In this document: positions 26,047 through 35,456 of the stretch, one piece after another
Position numbering within the stretch: position 1 is the first letter of the stretch
Layout: every line of letters begins with the position of its first letter
Assembly (NCBI GenBank): GCA_031296115.1
Contig: JARLGI010000120.1
Location: forward strand, 62,001 to 126,000
DNA from: Acidobacteriota bacterium
Lineage (GTDB): Bacteria > Acidobacteriota > Terriglobia > Terriglobales > Acidobacteriaceae
Direction: 5' to 3'
DNA length: 64,000 nt
The notes under the pieces: generated by a model
Databases searched by the model: none
What the model was told of the DNA's origin: nothing
What the model saw: the letters and a program-made list of their open reading frames with translations, nothing else
Position numbers and translations under genes: made by a program

Positions 26047-26946
26047 GTGCGTAAAGAATCAACGCCAGACGCTCCGCTTACCGTCGCCATCGTCGGTCCG
26101 GGTAATCTCGGGACGGCCTTGGCACTTACGCTGGGTGCATCTGGCTATTCGGTTACATCGATTGTGGCCCGCGTCAAGGACAGGCAAGCCAAGGCCCTGG
26201 CGCGCAAACTGGAAGCGCGCCTGGTTGAACTGGGCAAAGAACCGATGGAAGTTGACCTTGTTTGGGTTGCCGTTGCCGACGACGCCATCGCTGGGACTGC
26301 TCAACGGCTGGCGCGCACGGGCGAATGGAAAGGGAAACTGGTCTTCCACTCCAGCGGTGCTTTGACCAGCGATGCACTCGCACCTCTCCGCCAGCGCGGT
26401 GCCAGGGTCGCCTCGGTTCATCCCATGATGACCTTCGTCCGCGGCTCGGTCCCGGAGATGGCAGGGGTTGCGTTCGCCGTGGAAGGAGGTCCAGCCGCGG
26501 CTCGTGCGGCCAAAGCAATTGTGGAGCGCCTGGGCGGTAATGCATTCCCTATTCGCAAGCAGAACAAAGTGCTGTATCACGCCTTCGGCAGTTTTGCCTC
26601 GCCACTGGTCGTCGCGCTGATGGCTTCGATGGAGCAGGTGGCGGAAGCCGCCGGCATCAAGAAGCGCGACAGCAAGCACGTCATGCTTCCCTTGCTGTTG
26701 CAGACGTTGCGCAATTATCTGTATCGCGACGCTGCATCGGCCTTCAGCGGGCCCCTGGTGCGGGGCGATGTCGCTACCGTGCGCAAGCACCTCGCCGAGT
26801 TGAAGAAAGTGCCGGAGGCAAGGCAGGTCTACGTTGCTCTGACGAAGGCAGCATTGAAAAGCTTGCCGGTGAAGAACCGCAGGCGGATGGAGCGAGAGTT
26901 GAACCGAGAATGTGTGAGTATTACTAAACTGAAAAGGAGAACTTAG
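26047..26946 (+). CDS. Rossmann-fold DUF2520 protein (ProC/6PGDH-like)
   Basis: 299 residues. The N-terminal Rossmann domain has the dinucleotide loop VAIVGPGNLGTALALTLG (about 13-30) and a FHSSGALTSDAL / SVHPMMTFV stretch; the C-terminal helical domain (from about 170, LYHAFGSFASPLVVALMASM) is the DUF2520 dimerisation fold of the pyrroline-carboxylate reductase / 6-phosphogluconate dehydrogenase superfamily. The substrate is unknown; these proteins often sit beside pantothenate genes, but not here. GTG 26047 is chosen because the -10 lies 7 nt upstream; an earlier TTG (26005) would put the start before the promoter. Confidence 0.82.
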   Translation: MRKESTPDAPLTVAIVGPGNLGTALALTLGASGYSVTSIVARVKDRQAKALARKLEARLVELGKEPMEVDLVWVAVADDAIAGTAQRLARTGEWKGKLVFHSSGALTSDALAPLRQRGARVASVHPMMTFVRGSVPEMAGVAFAVEGGPAAARAAKAIVERLGGNAFPIRKQNKVLYHAFGSFASPLVVALMASMEQVAEAAGIKKRDSKHVMLPLLLQTLRNYLYRDAASAFSGPLVRGDVATVRKHLAELKKVPEARQVYVALTKAALKSLPVKNRRRMERELNRECVSITKLKRRT

Positions 26947-27157
26947 AAGGATAAATTAGATCGCACATTACAAATTTGGCAAGCCTTGATATCTGTAGCG
27001 CTTACTGAACATCCGGATGAAGATCGGGAGAAGGTGTTCAAACATGAATGGTTCAAAATGCCATCTGTGACAAGGGTAGATCTTAAGGCTGTCGGCAACA
27101 AGTGAGACGACATCGGCGGAGCGCGCAAAACATGGCAAGAACGGAAGTGAGGTGTTC

Positions 27158-27826
27158 TCACCACCCCGTGAACAGGTGGCCCATCTTCTCTTTCTTAGTG
27201 CGCAGGTAGTTCTCGGAGTGCTCGTAGGCTTCGACCTCGGCGGAAACCCGCTCCACGACCTTGATGCCGGCATTCTCCACCGCAGCCACCTTTTCCGGGT
27301 TATTCGAGATGAGGCGGACTTCCTTCACGCTCAGCTGCCGCAAAATCTCGGCCGGTAGTCTGTAATGTCGATAATCGTTATCGTAGCCAAGCTCGACGTT
27401 CGCCTCGACGGTGTCAAGACCTTTGTCCTGCAGCTCGTACGCCTGCACCTTGGCCATCAGGCCGATGCCGCGACCCTCCTGCTGCTCGTAGATAAGGATG
27501 CCGGCGCCGGCTTCGGCAATCATGGAGAGCGCCAGTTCGAGTTGCTGGCGGCAGTCGCAGCGCATCGAGTGAAAGACGTCGCCGGTCAGGCACTGGGAAT
27601 GAATCCTCACCAGCGGCGGCGTGGAATGGATGTCGCCCATCACCAGGGCCACCGCGGCTTCTTTGCGCTCCTCCAGCTTGGTCTCCGGCGCGAGACCGCC
27701 GGCCCCGCCCAGCGGGCCACTCTCGTGCGCAGCCTCAAAATCCCCTTCGAAGCCGTAGATGCGGAACTGTCCCCAGCGGGTAGGAAAGTTCGCCTCGGCC
27801 AACTTGTGCACATTGGAACGGGTCAC
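27158..27826 (-). CDS. ribA: GTP cyclohydrolase II
   Basis: 222 residues. The zinc site Cys79-x10-Cys90-x-Cys92 (CLTGDVFHSMRCDC) and the EQQEGRGIGLMAKVQAYELQD catalytic/phosphate segment (about 116-136) define RibA, which opens GTP to start riboflavin synthesis. It is a stand-alone enzyme, not fused to RibB. An insertion of about 20 residues (GPLGGAGGLAPETKLEERKE, about 37-56) follows the first strand. GTG 27826 is the start, with a perfect TATAAT 6 nt upstream and no Shine-Dalgarno. No other riboflavin gene is in the window and no FMN riboswitch is seen. Confidence 0.93.
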   Translation of the reverse strand: MTRSNVHKLAEANFPTRWGQFRIYGFEGDFEAAHESGPLGGAGGLAPETKLEERKEAAVALVMGDIHSTPPLVRIHSQCLTGDVFHSMRCDCRQQLELALSMIAEAGAGILIYEQQEGRGIGLMAKVQAYELQDKGLDTVEANVELGYDNDYRHYRLPAEILRQLSVKEVRLISNNPEKVAAVENAGIKVVERVSAEVEAYEHSENYLRTKKEKMGHLFTGW

Positions 27827-27832
27827 ACTCTG

Positions 27833-27838
27833 ATTATA
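27833..27838 (-). promoter_or_regulatory. consensus -10 box placed for a leaderless ribA mRNA
   Basis: TATAAT on the minus strand ends 6 nt before the GTG of ribA. No clear -35 is visible in the preceding ABC-transporter 3' end. Confidence 0.55.
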
Positions 27839-27858
27839 AGCGGTTTAGCGATTATGGC

Positions 27859-29652
27859 TCACACCGTCTCCAGCTCTTCCTCGAGTAATTGCTTGTTGTA
27901 GAGCTCAGTGTAGTAGCCGTTGCGCTCGATAAGCTGGTCGTGGGTGCCATATTCGACGATCTGGCCGTCGTGCAACACGGCGATGCGATCGGCGCTGCGC
28001 ACGGTGGAGACGCGATGCGAGATGAAGATGGTGGTCCGCCCCTGCATGATTTCGCGCAGGTGATTCAGGATGCGATCTTCCGTATGCGTGTCAACGCTGG
28101 CCAGCGCATCGTCGAGCACCAGGATCCGCGGATTGCGGATCAGCGCGCGGGCAATGGCGGTCCGCTGTTTCTGTCCTCCGGAGAGCGTCAAGCCGCGTTC
28201 GCCGACCAAGGTGTCATACCCGTCGGGGAAGCCCTCGACCTCGGCCGCGATGTTGGCCGCTTCGGCGGCGCGCCGCACATCGGCCCCGGTGGCGTCCTGC
28301 GCCCCGAAGGAGATGTTCTCGCGGATGGTGTCGCTGAACAGGAACGTCTCCTGCGGCACGAAGCCAATGCTGCCGCGCAACAGTGCCAGCGGGAACTCGC
28401 GAATCGGCCGGCCGTCAATCAGCACCGAACCTTCCGTCGCCTCGTAGATGCGCGGTATTAGCGAAACCAGCGTTGATTTGCCTGAGCCGGTGGGCCCGAC
28501 AATCGCCAGGCTCGTTCCGGCCGGAACGTGCAGATTGACGTTCCGCAACACATCTTCATCGCCGTGAAGATGCCCCATCCCGCGCTCGGCGGCCTGCAGC
28601 GTATCACCGTAGTGAAAACTGAGATTGCGGAACTCGATTTCGCCGCCCACCTCGGTCGGGGCATTCACGACGGGAACTCGGGCGTCGGTGATCTCCGGCT
28701 TTCCCGCGAGAATCTGTTGAATGCGTCCCATCGAAGCAGTGCCGCGCTGGAAGAGGTTGACGACCCAGCCCAGCGAAATAATCGGCCAGGTGAGCTGCAC
28801 CATGTAGGTGTTGAAGGCCACGAAGCTGCCGACCGTAATGCGATGCAGGATGACCTCGCGTCCGCCCACCCACAGCACAATCACGACCGCGACGCCGAGC
28901 AGCGTTTCCAGCGTCGGCCACAGCATGCCCATCAGCCGGACCAGCTTCAGGCTGCGCCCAATGTATTCGGTGTTTTCGCGCTCGAAGCTTCCAATCTCTG
29001 CCTGCTCCTGCACATAAGCTCGAATCAGGCGTGCGCCGGAAAAGTTCTCCTGCGCCTTGGCCGAGATGTCGGAGAACATGGCCTGGATGCGCTCGAAGCG
29101 CTCGTGGATCTTGCGGCCGAAATACTGCACCACGATGCTGACGATGGGCAGGGGCAGAAACGCGAACAGCGTCAGCCGCGGGCTGATGCTCAGCATGAAC
29201 ACCAGCGCGCCGGCGGTGAACACCACCGTGTTCGCGGTGTACATGATGCCCGGCCCGGCCAGCAGGCGGACGGCATTGAGATCGTTGGTGGCGCGGGCCA
29301 TGATGTCGCCCGTCCGCGTGCGTTGATAAAAGCTGTACGACAGCCGTTCGAGGTGCGAGAACAGATCGTTACGCAGATCGAACTCGATCTCGCGCGAGAC
29401 GCCGATCAGGATCCAGCGGGTCAGGAATTGGAAAATGGCCTTAGTGCCGGCGACGGCCAGCAACCACATCGAATACGTCAGGAGCTTATGGACCGTGACG
29501 CCCTTGTTGAGGTCGTCGATGGCCCGGCGGATGACCAGGGGGAACAGAATCCACACCAGGTTGTTGCACAGCACACAGACCGCGCCGATCGCAAAGGTCT
29601 TGCGATACTTGCGCAAGTAAGGAAACAGCGGGCGTAGGTTCTGGAAGAGCAT
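27859..29652 (-). CDS. ABC exporter half-transporter, MsbA-like
   Basis: 597 residues: six transmembrane helices in the first 320 residues (type IV exporter fold), then an ATPase domain with Walker A GPTGSGKST (about 385), the ABC signature LSGGQ (about 487), Walker B ILVLDDALASVD and the switch His in FISHR. This is the homodimeric lipid/multidrug exporter layout of MsbA. Because the fused LptF-LptG gene lies just upstream on the same strand, flipping of LPS core-lipid A across the inner membrane is the most likely job, but drug exporters look the same. The 213-bp gap to lptFG holds repeats. Confidence 0.88.
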   Translation of the reverse strand: MLFQNLRPLFPYLRKYRKTFAIGAVCVLCNNLVWILFPLVIRRAIDDLNKGVTVHKLLTYSMWLLAVAGTKAIFQFLTRWILIGVSREIEFDLRNDLFSHLERLSYSFYQRTRTGDIMARATNDLNAVRLLAGPGIMYTANTVVFTAGALVFMLSISPRLTLFAFLPLPIVSIVVQYFGRKIHERFERIQAMFSDISAKAQENFSGARLIRAYVQEQAEIGSFERENTEYIGRSLKLVRLMGMLWPTLETLLGVAVVIVLWVGGREVILHRITVGSFVAFNTYMVQLTWPIISLGWVVNLFQRGTASMGRIQQILAGKPEITDARVPVVNAPTEVGGEIEFRNLSFHYGDTLQAAERGMGHLHGDEDVLRNVNLHVPAGTSLAIVGPTGSGKSTLVSLIPRIYEATEGSVLIDGRPIREFPLALLRGSIGFVPQETFLFSDTIRENISFGAQDATGADVRRAAEAANIAAEVEGFPDGYDTLVGERGLTLSGGQKQRTAIARALIRNPRILVLDDALASVDTHTEDRILNHLREIMQGRTTIFISHRVSTVRSADRIAVLHDGQIVEYGTHDQLIERNGYYTELYNKQLLEEELETV

Positions 29653-29659
29653 TCAGAAA

Positions 29660-29712
29660 ATCAGCGACTAGCAATTAGCAGTCCAGCAATCAGCGAAGGA
29701 CAGTTAGCTTAG
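29660..29712. repeat. degenerate CTAGCAATTAGC repeat
   Basis: ATCAGCGACTAGCAATTAGCAG and CAGCAATCAGCGAAGGACAG are imperfect copies of the CTAGCAACT unit seen after nadE and around the xdhC gene. The rest of the gap to 29865 shows only a loose copy near 29838-29862. Confidence 0.5.
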
Positions 29713-29865
29713 AGAACGTGTTTCTGACCCCAAAACATTAGATGTTTGCGATGAGGAACCGATTCGCTCGTCCGGCTTAACGGCGTTCTGTCGGCGCCTG
29801 AAGCCGTGTCGCCAAAGACCTTAGTCGAGGCCTGCGCTGATTGCTTGCCAATTGCCAACTACTTC

Positions 29866-32238
29866 CTACGTCGGCACCCGCAGCAGCATGTATCCCCCGG
29901 CGAAGGCGAAGAGAAAGTCTGGCGCCCAGGCGGCCAGCATGGCGGGCAACTGGTGCGCGTCGCCCATGGCCTCGAACAGCCCGGCGGTCACCCAATACAG
30001 GATGGCGATCCCAATTGCCACCGCAACCCCGGCCAGCGCGCCGCCACGGCGGCCGGTCGCGGAAAACGGGACGGCCATGACCGCCATCACCAGCGTGATT
30101 AGCGGGAACGCGATCTTCTTTTGCAGTTGCACCTGCAATCGCACGGTGTCGAACCCGCTCTGCTGCAAGTCGCCGATGTAGCGCCGCAGCTCTTCGTAAT
30201 TCATCTCCGACGACTGCTTCACTTCCTTCTTGAAATAGCTGGGGTCCTCTTTAAGCTCATTGAACGTCGCCACATCGAAGGTGTGGTAATCCCGGATGGA
30301 AGGACCGTGCAAGGTACGGACCCAGCCCTCCTCGAACACCCATTTCCGCAGGTTGTTCTCCCAGTGCGCGTGGTCGGCGTAGATGCGCCGGGTGAGCTGG
30401 AAGCTGTTGGGATCGAACTCGAAAATGGTGATCCCGCCGAACAGATTGTTGTCGGGATCGAACACCTGGTAGTAGTAAATCTGGTTGCTCTGCCCGAAAA
30501 TCCACTTGCGGTCGGCCTGCAGGTAGGTCTGGGCCGGCCGGCCTTTGATCTGGTTGCGCAGGATCTCCTGCTGCCGGTTGGTCTGCGGAATGTACAGCTG
30601 GTCGAAGACGAAGAGGCCGACGGCGAAGATGGCGGAAAGAACGATGATTGGCAAGGCTGCGCGATAGACGCTTACGCCGCTGGCTTTCATCGCGGTCAAC
30701 TCGCTCGATTTCTCCATCAGGCCGAAGGTGATGAGCACCGAAAGCAGTACCGCCAGCGGCGCAATCAGGTAAATGAGCGATGGGCTCACATTCCACAGGT
30801 ACTCGGCCTGAATAAGTGCCGGGACCTTGTTGCGCATGATGTCGGTCAGCAACTCGAAATAAGTGAATACGAGGACAATCAAGATGGCGGCCGCCAGGAT
30901 CATGACCAGGTACATGGCGAAATCGCGCAGAATCATGTCGTCAAGGATAAGGGGGAAGCGGGCGCTAAAGCGGTTCTTGCGAAGCGCCGACTTCCTGCGC
31001 GCTAGGCTGCGCGTCCGCAGGCTGTTGATCCCTTGCAGGCTTCCCTTGAGCCACTTCCAGATTGCCGACAGGCTAGCCAGTTCCATCGGCATGTGGTCCA
31101 CCCGCCACAGCAACAAAAGTCCACACAGAAAGAAGACCATGTTCCCCACCCAGACGCCTTCCCAGGGAGGTAGCCTGCCCTGCCGGGCCAGGGAAACGCC
31201 GGTGAGAGAGAAGAAGTAGTACACGAACACCAAGAGTATGGTGAGCACGAATCCTGTGCTCTTGCCACCCTTGCGGGCCGACAGTCCCAGGGGAATGCCC
31301 ACCATGGCCAGCACCAGGCAAGCCGCGGGAAGGGCCAACCTGCGATGGAACTCAATTTGGTAATAGCGCGCTTTGAGAAGATCGTAGCTGGAGGTTGCCG
31401 GGTCCGATCGCACGATGGACAAGGCGGCGCGCTGCTCGCGGGCCGCGTTGCTTAGCAGATCGCGCAAACTCAGTTCCGCAACCGGCAGCAGGTCACGCGG
31501 GGAGCGGTCCGCGCTGACCGGCACCTGGATGGGAATCTCGGTGCTTTCAAATGTGGTAATGGAATACTGGTCCTTCGCCTTGGGAACCAGCTCCTGCTGC
31601 GTCCCGTCTTCCAGATGAAAGCGTAGCTTGTCGGGAGAATCGCTCAGCAAGGCACCGCGCTGCGCCTGCGTGACCTTGGGCGAAGCCGGATCGCTGGTGT
31701 CGGCCAGGAAGATACCGCGCCACAAGGACTGGCCGGCTGAGGGAATCGCGTCCTGCACGTATACGACGGTGTTCTTGAATTCCTCGTAGAACACGCGGGG
31801 CTGAATTTCGAAGGAAGCTTGCGAAGATTTCAGCCTTTCCTGCAAATGGTCCAAGGCGATCGCCGACTTGGGCGCGAGATAGATGCTGTTGAACATCCCC
31901 AGCGTCCAGGCGGCGATGGCAAATATGGAGATCGCGCGAATGAACATCCCCACGCCCATGCCGCTGGCGCGCATCGCCGTCACTTCGCTGTCGGCTGCCA
32001 TGCGGCTCAGACCTACCAGGATTCCCACCAGCACGCCCATGGGCAGGGTGATGGTAAAGGTGGTGGGCACGGTAAAGAGGAAGATCTCGACCACGCTAGG
32101 CAGTGGCGCGCTGTTGCGCACCACCAGCTCCAGCAGCCGGCCCATGTCGCGCATGAAGATGATGAAAGTGAACAAGGCCACACCGAGTAAGGCGTGCGAG
32201 CTGACTTCCTTCAAAATGTAGCGGGTGAGGATGCGCAC
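29866..32238 (-). CDS. fused LptF-LptG LPS export permease
   Basis: 790 residues containing two full LptF/LptG (YjgP/YjgQ) units; each unit alone is normally about 360. The first half starts RYILKEVSSHALLGVALFTF, has the conserved MPMGVL-type segment (TLPMGVLVGILVGLSRMAADSE... AMRASG) and ends at about residue 385. After a basic linker (RTRSLARRKSALRKNR) the second half repeats the pattern: ILRDFAMYLVMILAAAILIV, LITFGLMEKSSELTAMKASG, a periplasmic beta-jellyroll (DRKWIFGQSNQIYYYQVF) and a last membrane bundle from about 700. Together they would form the LptF-LptG channel that lifts LPS from the inner membrane with LptB2. LptB and LptC are not in the window. GTG 32238 has TAAACT 8 nt upstream. 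Confidence 0.9.
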   Translation of the reverse strand: MRILTRYILKEVSSHALLGVALFTFIIFMRDMGRLLELVVRNSAPLPSVVEIFLFTVPTTFTITLPMGVLVGILVGLSRMAADSEVTAMRASGMGVGMFIRAISIFAIAAWTLGMFNSIYLAPKSAIALDHLQERLKSSQASFEIQPRVFYEEFKNTVVYVQDAIPSAGQSLWRGIFLADTSDPASPKVTQAQRGALLSDSPDKLRFHLEDGTQQELVPKAKDQYSITTFESTEIPIQVPVSADRSPRDLLPVAELSLRDLLSNAAREQRAALSIVRSDPATSSYDLLKARYYQIEFHRRLALPAACLVLAMVGIPLGLSARKGGKSTGFVLTILLVFVYYFFSLTGVSLARQGRLPPWEGVWVGNMVFFLCGLLLLWRVDHMPMELASLSAIWKWLKGSLQGINSLRTRSLARRKSALRKNRFSARFPLILDDMILRDFAMYLVMILAAAILIVLVFTYFELLTDIMRNKVPALIQAEYLWNVSPSLIYLIAPLAVLLSVLITFGLMEKSSELTAMKASGVSVYRAALPIIVLSAIFAVGLFVFDQLYIPQTNRQQEILRNQIKGRPAQTYLQADRKWIFGQSNQIYYYQVFDPDNNLFGGITIFEFDPNSFQLTRRIYADHAHWENNLRKWVFEEGWVRTLHGPSIRDYHTFDVATFNELKEDPSYFKKEVKQSSEMNYEELRRYIGDLQQSGFDTVRLQVQLQKKIAFPLITLVMAVMAVPFSATGRRGGALAGVAVAIGIAILYWVTAGLFEAMGDAHQLPAMLAAWAPDFLFAFAGGYMLLRVPT

Positions 32239-32364
32239 GAAGGTCTAGTTTAGCGGAATTCGGCGTCCGGCGAACACTCGCGCTGCCCAGGCAGGGTCTC
32301 GCGGTGAGGAAATTGGTTTCCTGATTTCTCCCACGAAGGTGGTAATCACGGGTCGCACCGGGGG

Positions 32365-32393
32365 TTCCGCACAGTCATCTTGCCTGATACACT
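32365..32393 (+). promoter_or_regulatory. possible promoter of the GH57 gene
   Basis: TTCCGC (32365-32370), 17 bp, TACACT (32388-32393, within an extended TGATACACT). The predicted leader is about 14 nt and lacks a ribosome-binding site. Confidence 0.35.
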
Positions 32394-32414
32394 TGGTGCG
32401 CTAAAAACCCTCGA

Positions 32415-34697
32415 ATGAGTTACCACGGCTCTCCCATGATCAGGTTGGTGCTGCTCTGGCACATGCATCAGCCGTTCTACAAAGACATGGTTACCGGCGA
32501 GTATCGCCTCCCCTGGGTGCGACTGCACGCGCTCAAGGATTACTTCGGGATGGTGAAGCTGCTCGACGAGTTTCCCGACGTCCGGCAGAACTTCAACCTG
32601 GTGCCGTCGCTGGTAAACCAGATCCAGGACTACGCCTCCGGCCAGGCACACGACCCTTTCCTTAACCTGGTCGCTAAGCCGGCGGCTGAACTGAGTACCG
32701 CCGACAAGAAGTTTGCCCTGCGCTACCTGTTCCAGGCGAACCCAGTCAACATGATCGGCCGCTATCCGCGCTATCGCGAGCTGTGGGAGCGCTATCGCGC
32801 GACCTGCGAGCGTCCCGAAGGCCCGGAGTCCTACTTCGTTACCCGCGATTACGCGGACCTCCAGGTCCTCTCACAACTCGCATGGTTTGACGAATACTTC
32901 CTTGCCGAGTCTGACGTTGCTGCGCTGGTGCAGAAGGGCGAGGACTTCTCGCCTGAGGACCAGCAAGTGGTCATCGCCAAAGAGCGCGAGATCCTGAGCA
33001 AAGTCTTGCCCGCTTATGCCGCGGCCGCTCAACGCGGGTCGGTCGAACTGTCGGCAACTCCGTACTACCACCCGATTCTCCCGCTGTTGTGCGACACCAA
33101 TGCCGGTGCGCAGTCCACGCCCGGACTCAGCTTGCCCACGCGGCACTTTCAGCGTCCGGAAGATGCCAGCCTGCAGATCCGGATGGCATTGGACTCGCAT
33201 GCAGCCCTCTTCGGCATGCGTCCCCAAGGACTTTGGCCGTCGGAGGGCAGCGTCTCCGAGGAGACGCTCAAGCTGGCCTCGCGCGAGGGAATTCAATGGA
33301 TGGCGACGGACGAAGGCGTCCTTGGTCGCACCTTGGATTTCCACTTCACGCGCCATGACGGTAGCCGCCTGGGCGGCGACGGTGCGGAGCGGCTGTACAA
33401 CATCTATCGCTACGAAAAGGGCGAAACGCGGATGCACCTGCTGTTTCGCGACCATCGCATCTCCGACCAGATTGGTTTTGTCTATTCCGGCATGCCGGCG
33501 CAGGAAGCCGCCAACCATCTGGTGCAGAACATCAAGGATTCGGCGCAGCCGGTTCTCCAGCAAGGCAAGGACGCGGTCGTCTCTATCATCCTCGACGGCG
33601 AGAATGCCTGGGAATACCATCCGCAATCGGGGCGTGAATTCCTGCGGCGTTTCTACGAAGCGGTGCAGCGCGATGAGCAGATTGAGCCGGTTACCGTCAG
33701 CGAGGCCATCGCGCGCCACAAGGAGAACGACCTCGGCCGCCTCAACCGACTCGTGCCGGGCTCGTGGATCAACGCCAACTTCAACGTCTGGATCGGCGCG
33801 CCCGAGGACAATCATTCGTGGGACCTGCTGGCCGATGCGCGCGACTATTACGACCGGCATTCGGACCGGGTCTCGGCCGAGCAGCGCAAGCTGGCGTGGG
33901 AAGAGTTGCTGATCGCCGAGGGCAGCGACTGGAACTGGTGGTACGGTCCTGAGCACCACTCGGCCAACGATCGCGACTTCGACGAACTCTACCGCAAGCA
34001 CCTGTCGAACGTTTACCACGCGCTGGAAGGCATTCCGCCGGAGGAACTAAACACGCCCATCATGAGCGGCGTGGTGCGTCCCAGCTACATTCCGCAAACC
34101 GCCTACGTGCGGGCGCGCGTCGATGGCGTGGTCAGCGGATACTTCGAGTGGATGGGCGCAGCCAGTTACACCTCCGACCAGCGCACCAGCGCAATGCACG
34201 GCAAGCAGTTCCTGCTCGACGCGGTTTATGCCGGCCTGGATGTGGACTCCGTCTCAGGACGCTTGGACTTTCACGACGCCATTCCCGAAGGCGCTTATCG
34301 CCTGGTGGTAAACATCGAGGTGCGGCGCGAGGAGTGGAACCGCAAGGCGCCGATGCAATCGTACCGGCTCACGGTGGACGCGCAGGGGCGGCGACTGCAA
34401 AAGTGGGTGCTGAGCAACGGCGAGGAACGGCGCAAACTCGCCAGCTTCTCAGTGGAGAACGGCGATGTCGATCGCCACGGCGTCGAGGTCGCACTCGACC
34501 AGATCTTCGAGTTCCGCATTCCCTTCGATCTGATCGGGGCGCATGAAGGAACCCGTATACGTCTGCGCTTCGCCATCTGGCGCGAACACCTGCCGCTGGA
34601 CTCGCTCCCGCTCGAAGGCTGGATCGATCTCTTTGCGCTGCCCGAAGCAGAGCTGGAGAGCCACCAGTACGGCTTCTCGCCGAACAGCATCCAGTAA
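32415..34697 (+). CDS. glycoside hydrolase family 57 protein
   Basis: 760 residues. The N-terminus MIRLVLLWHMHQPFYKD (His-x-His at the end of strand 1), the GLWPSEGSVSEETL motif with the probable nucleophile Glu near residue 276, and the DGENAWEYH motif near 393 are GH57 signatures. GH57 retaining enzymes act on alpha-glucans (amylase, amylopullulanase, 4-alpha-glucanotransferase, branching). The C-terminal 200 residues (from about 545) form a beta-rich domain typical of longer members. No signal peptide is present, so it should be cytosolic and may process storage glucan. ATG 32415 or 32436 (MIRLVL) could be the true start; neither has a ribosome-binding site. Confidence 0.87.
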   Translation: MSYHGSPMIRLVLLWHMHQPFYKDMVTGEYRLPWVRLHALKDYFGMVKLLDEFPDVRQNFNLVPSLVNQIQDYASGQAHDPFLNLVAKPAAELSTADKKFALRYLFQANPVNMIGRYPRYRELWERYRATCERPEGPESYFVTRDYADLQVLSQLAWFDEYFLAESDVAALVQKGEDFSPEDQQVVIAKEREILSKVLPAYAAAAQRGSVELSATPYYHPILPLLCDTNAGAQSTPGLSLPTRHFQRPEDASLQIRMALDSHAALFGMRPQGLWPSEGSVSEETLKLASREGIQWMATDEGVLGRTLDFHFTRHDGSRLGGDGAERLYNIYRYEKGETRMHLLFRDHRISDQIGFVYSGMPAQEAANHLVQNIKDSAQPVLQQGKDAVVSIILDGENAWEYHPQSGREFLRRFYEAVQRDEQIEPVTVSEAIARHKENDLGRLNRLVPGSWINANFNVWIGAPEDNHSWDLLADARDYYDRHSDRVSAEQRKLAWEELLIAEGSDWNWWYGPEHHSANDRDFDELYRKHLSNVYHALEGIPPEELNTPIMSGVVRPSYIPQTAYVRARVDGVVSGYFEWMGAASYTSDQRTSAMHGKQFLLDAVYAGLDVDSVSGRLDFHDAIPEGAYRLVVNIEVRREEWNRKAPMQSYRLTVDAQGRRLQKWVLSNGEERRKLASFSVENGDVDRHGVEVALDQIFEFRIPFDLIGAHEGTRIRLRFAIWREHLPLDSLPLEGWIDLFALPEAELESHQYGFSPNSIQ

Positions 34698-34729
34698 ACC
34701 GCTTGCCGGCGAGGCGGTCTCGCAAATTC

Positions 34730-34761
34730 CACTGACAACTAATTACTGACAACTGACAACT
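34730..34761. repeat. TGACAACT repeat overlapping the HAD gene 3' end
   Basis: Three copies of TGACAACT/TGACAAC separated by AATTAC. The stop codon and last five sense codons of the minus-strand HAD gene are inside the repeat. Confidence 0.6.
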
Positions 34762-35456
34762 GGTCTGTACACCGGCCAGCCGCGCTGCTGCGCAATCTGC
34801 TCCAAATCAGGGTTGGGATTGACGCAGAAGGGAAACTTCGCCATCTCCAGCATGGCGAGATCGTGAATGGAGTTGCCGAACACCGCGTCCACCGGCTTGC
34901 CGATGACCTCGCGAATCGCCACCGCCTTCAACTCATCCGTCGGCACCCGCAGCAGGCGGTCGCTGGCACAGCCGTCCTCCACATGCACGCATGCCGCCAG
35001 CACGTGATCGCGGGCGATGCCGAAGCGCTCGGCCCCAACTTCCACCACCCAGTTATTGGTGGAGGAAACCGCCCACAGCTCGCACCCTTGCTCGGCCAGG
35101 CGCCGCGTCAACTCCCGCATTTCCGGAAACACGCGGTGGCTGACGACCTCGCAGAAGAACTCTTCTGCCGCGCGCAGCAGGTCGTCCTGCGAGACGCCGC
35201 GGTTGATGGTGACCATTTCGCCGCAAATCTGTTCTTCGCTTACCTGGCCGGCCTTGTATTCCTCATAGCGGGCGAGCGCCCACTCAACAACCTCGCGGCT
35301 GACGATGCCGCGCTCGATCTCCCAGTACAAGAAGTCCGCGCCCGCATCGCCGCTCCACAGCGTGCCGTCGCAATCGAAAACTGCAATGGGAGGTCTAAGC
35401 GCAAGTGCGGATTCGAGGAACTGAAGGGCCTCGCGCCGCAGCGGAACCAAACTCAA
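34743..35456 (-). CDS. HAD-superfamily phosphatase (phosphoserine-phosphatase type)
   Basis: 237 residues. Motif I is AVFDCDGTLW with nucleophile Asp28 and acid Asp30; motif II is WAVSSTNNW; motif III Lys and motif IV GNSIHDLAM follow near residues 180-205. The helical cap (about 45-110) matches the HAD-IB group of phosphoserine phosphatase-like enzymes. Substrate unknown. It starts TTG 35456 and overlaps the stop of the upstream MocA-like gene by 4 bases (TTGA), so the two are translationally coupled. Its last residues VVSCQ come from the TGACAACT repeat, a sign that the original C-terminus was altered. Confidence 0.85.
   Translation of the reverse strand: MSLVPLRREALQFLESALALRPPIAVFDCDGTLWSGDAGADFLYWEIERGIVSREVVEWALARYEEYKAGQVSEEQICGEMVTINRGVSQDDLLRAAEEFFCEVVSHRVFPEMRELTRRLAEQGCELWAVSSTNNWVVEVGAERFGIARDHVLAACVHVEDGCASDRLLRVPTDELKAVAIREVIGKPVDAVFGNSIHDLAMLEMAKFPFCVNPNPDLEQIAQQRGWPVYRPVVSCQ

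Noticed and set aside
26947-27157. short frames between the DUF2520 gene and ribA
   Set aside because: No start signals or recognisable sequence; I see no feature in this gap.
28528-29637. 369-residue plus frame within the ABC exporter gene
   Set aside because: His/Gln/Asp-rich antisense shadow of the exporter; no domain.
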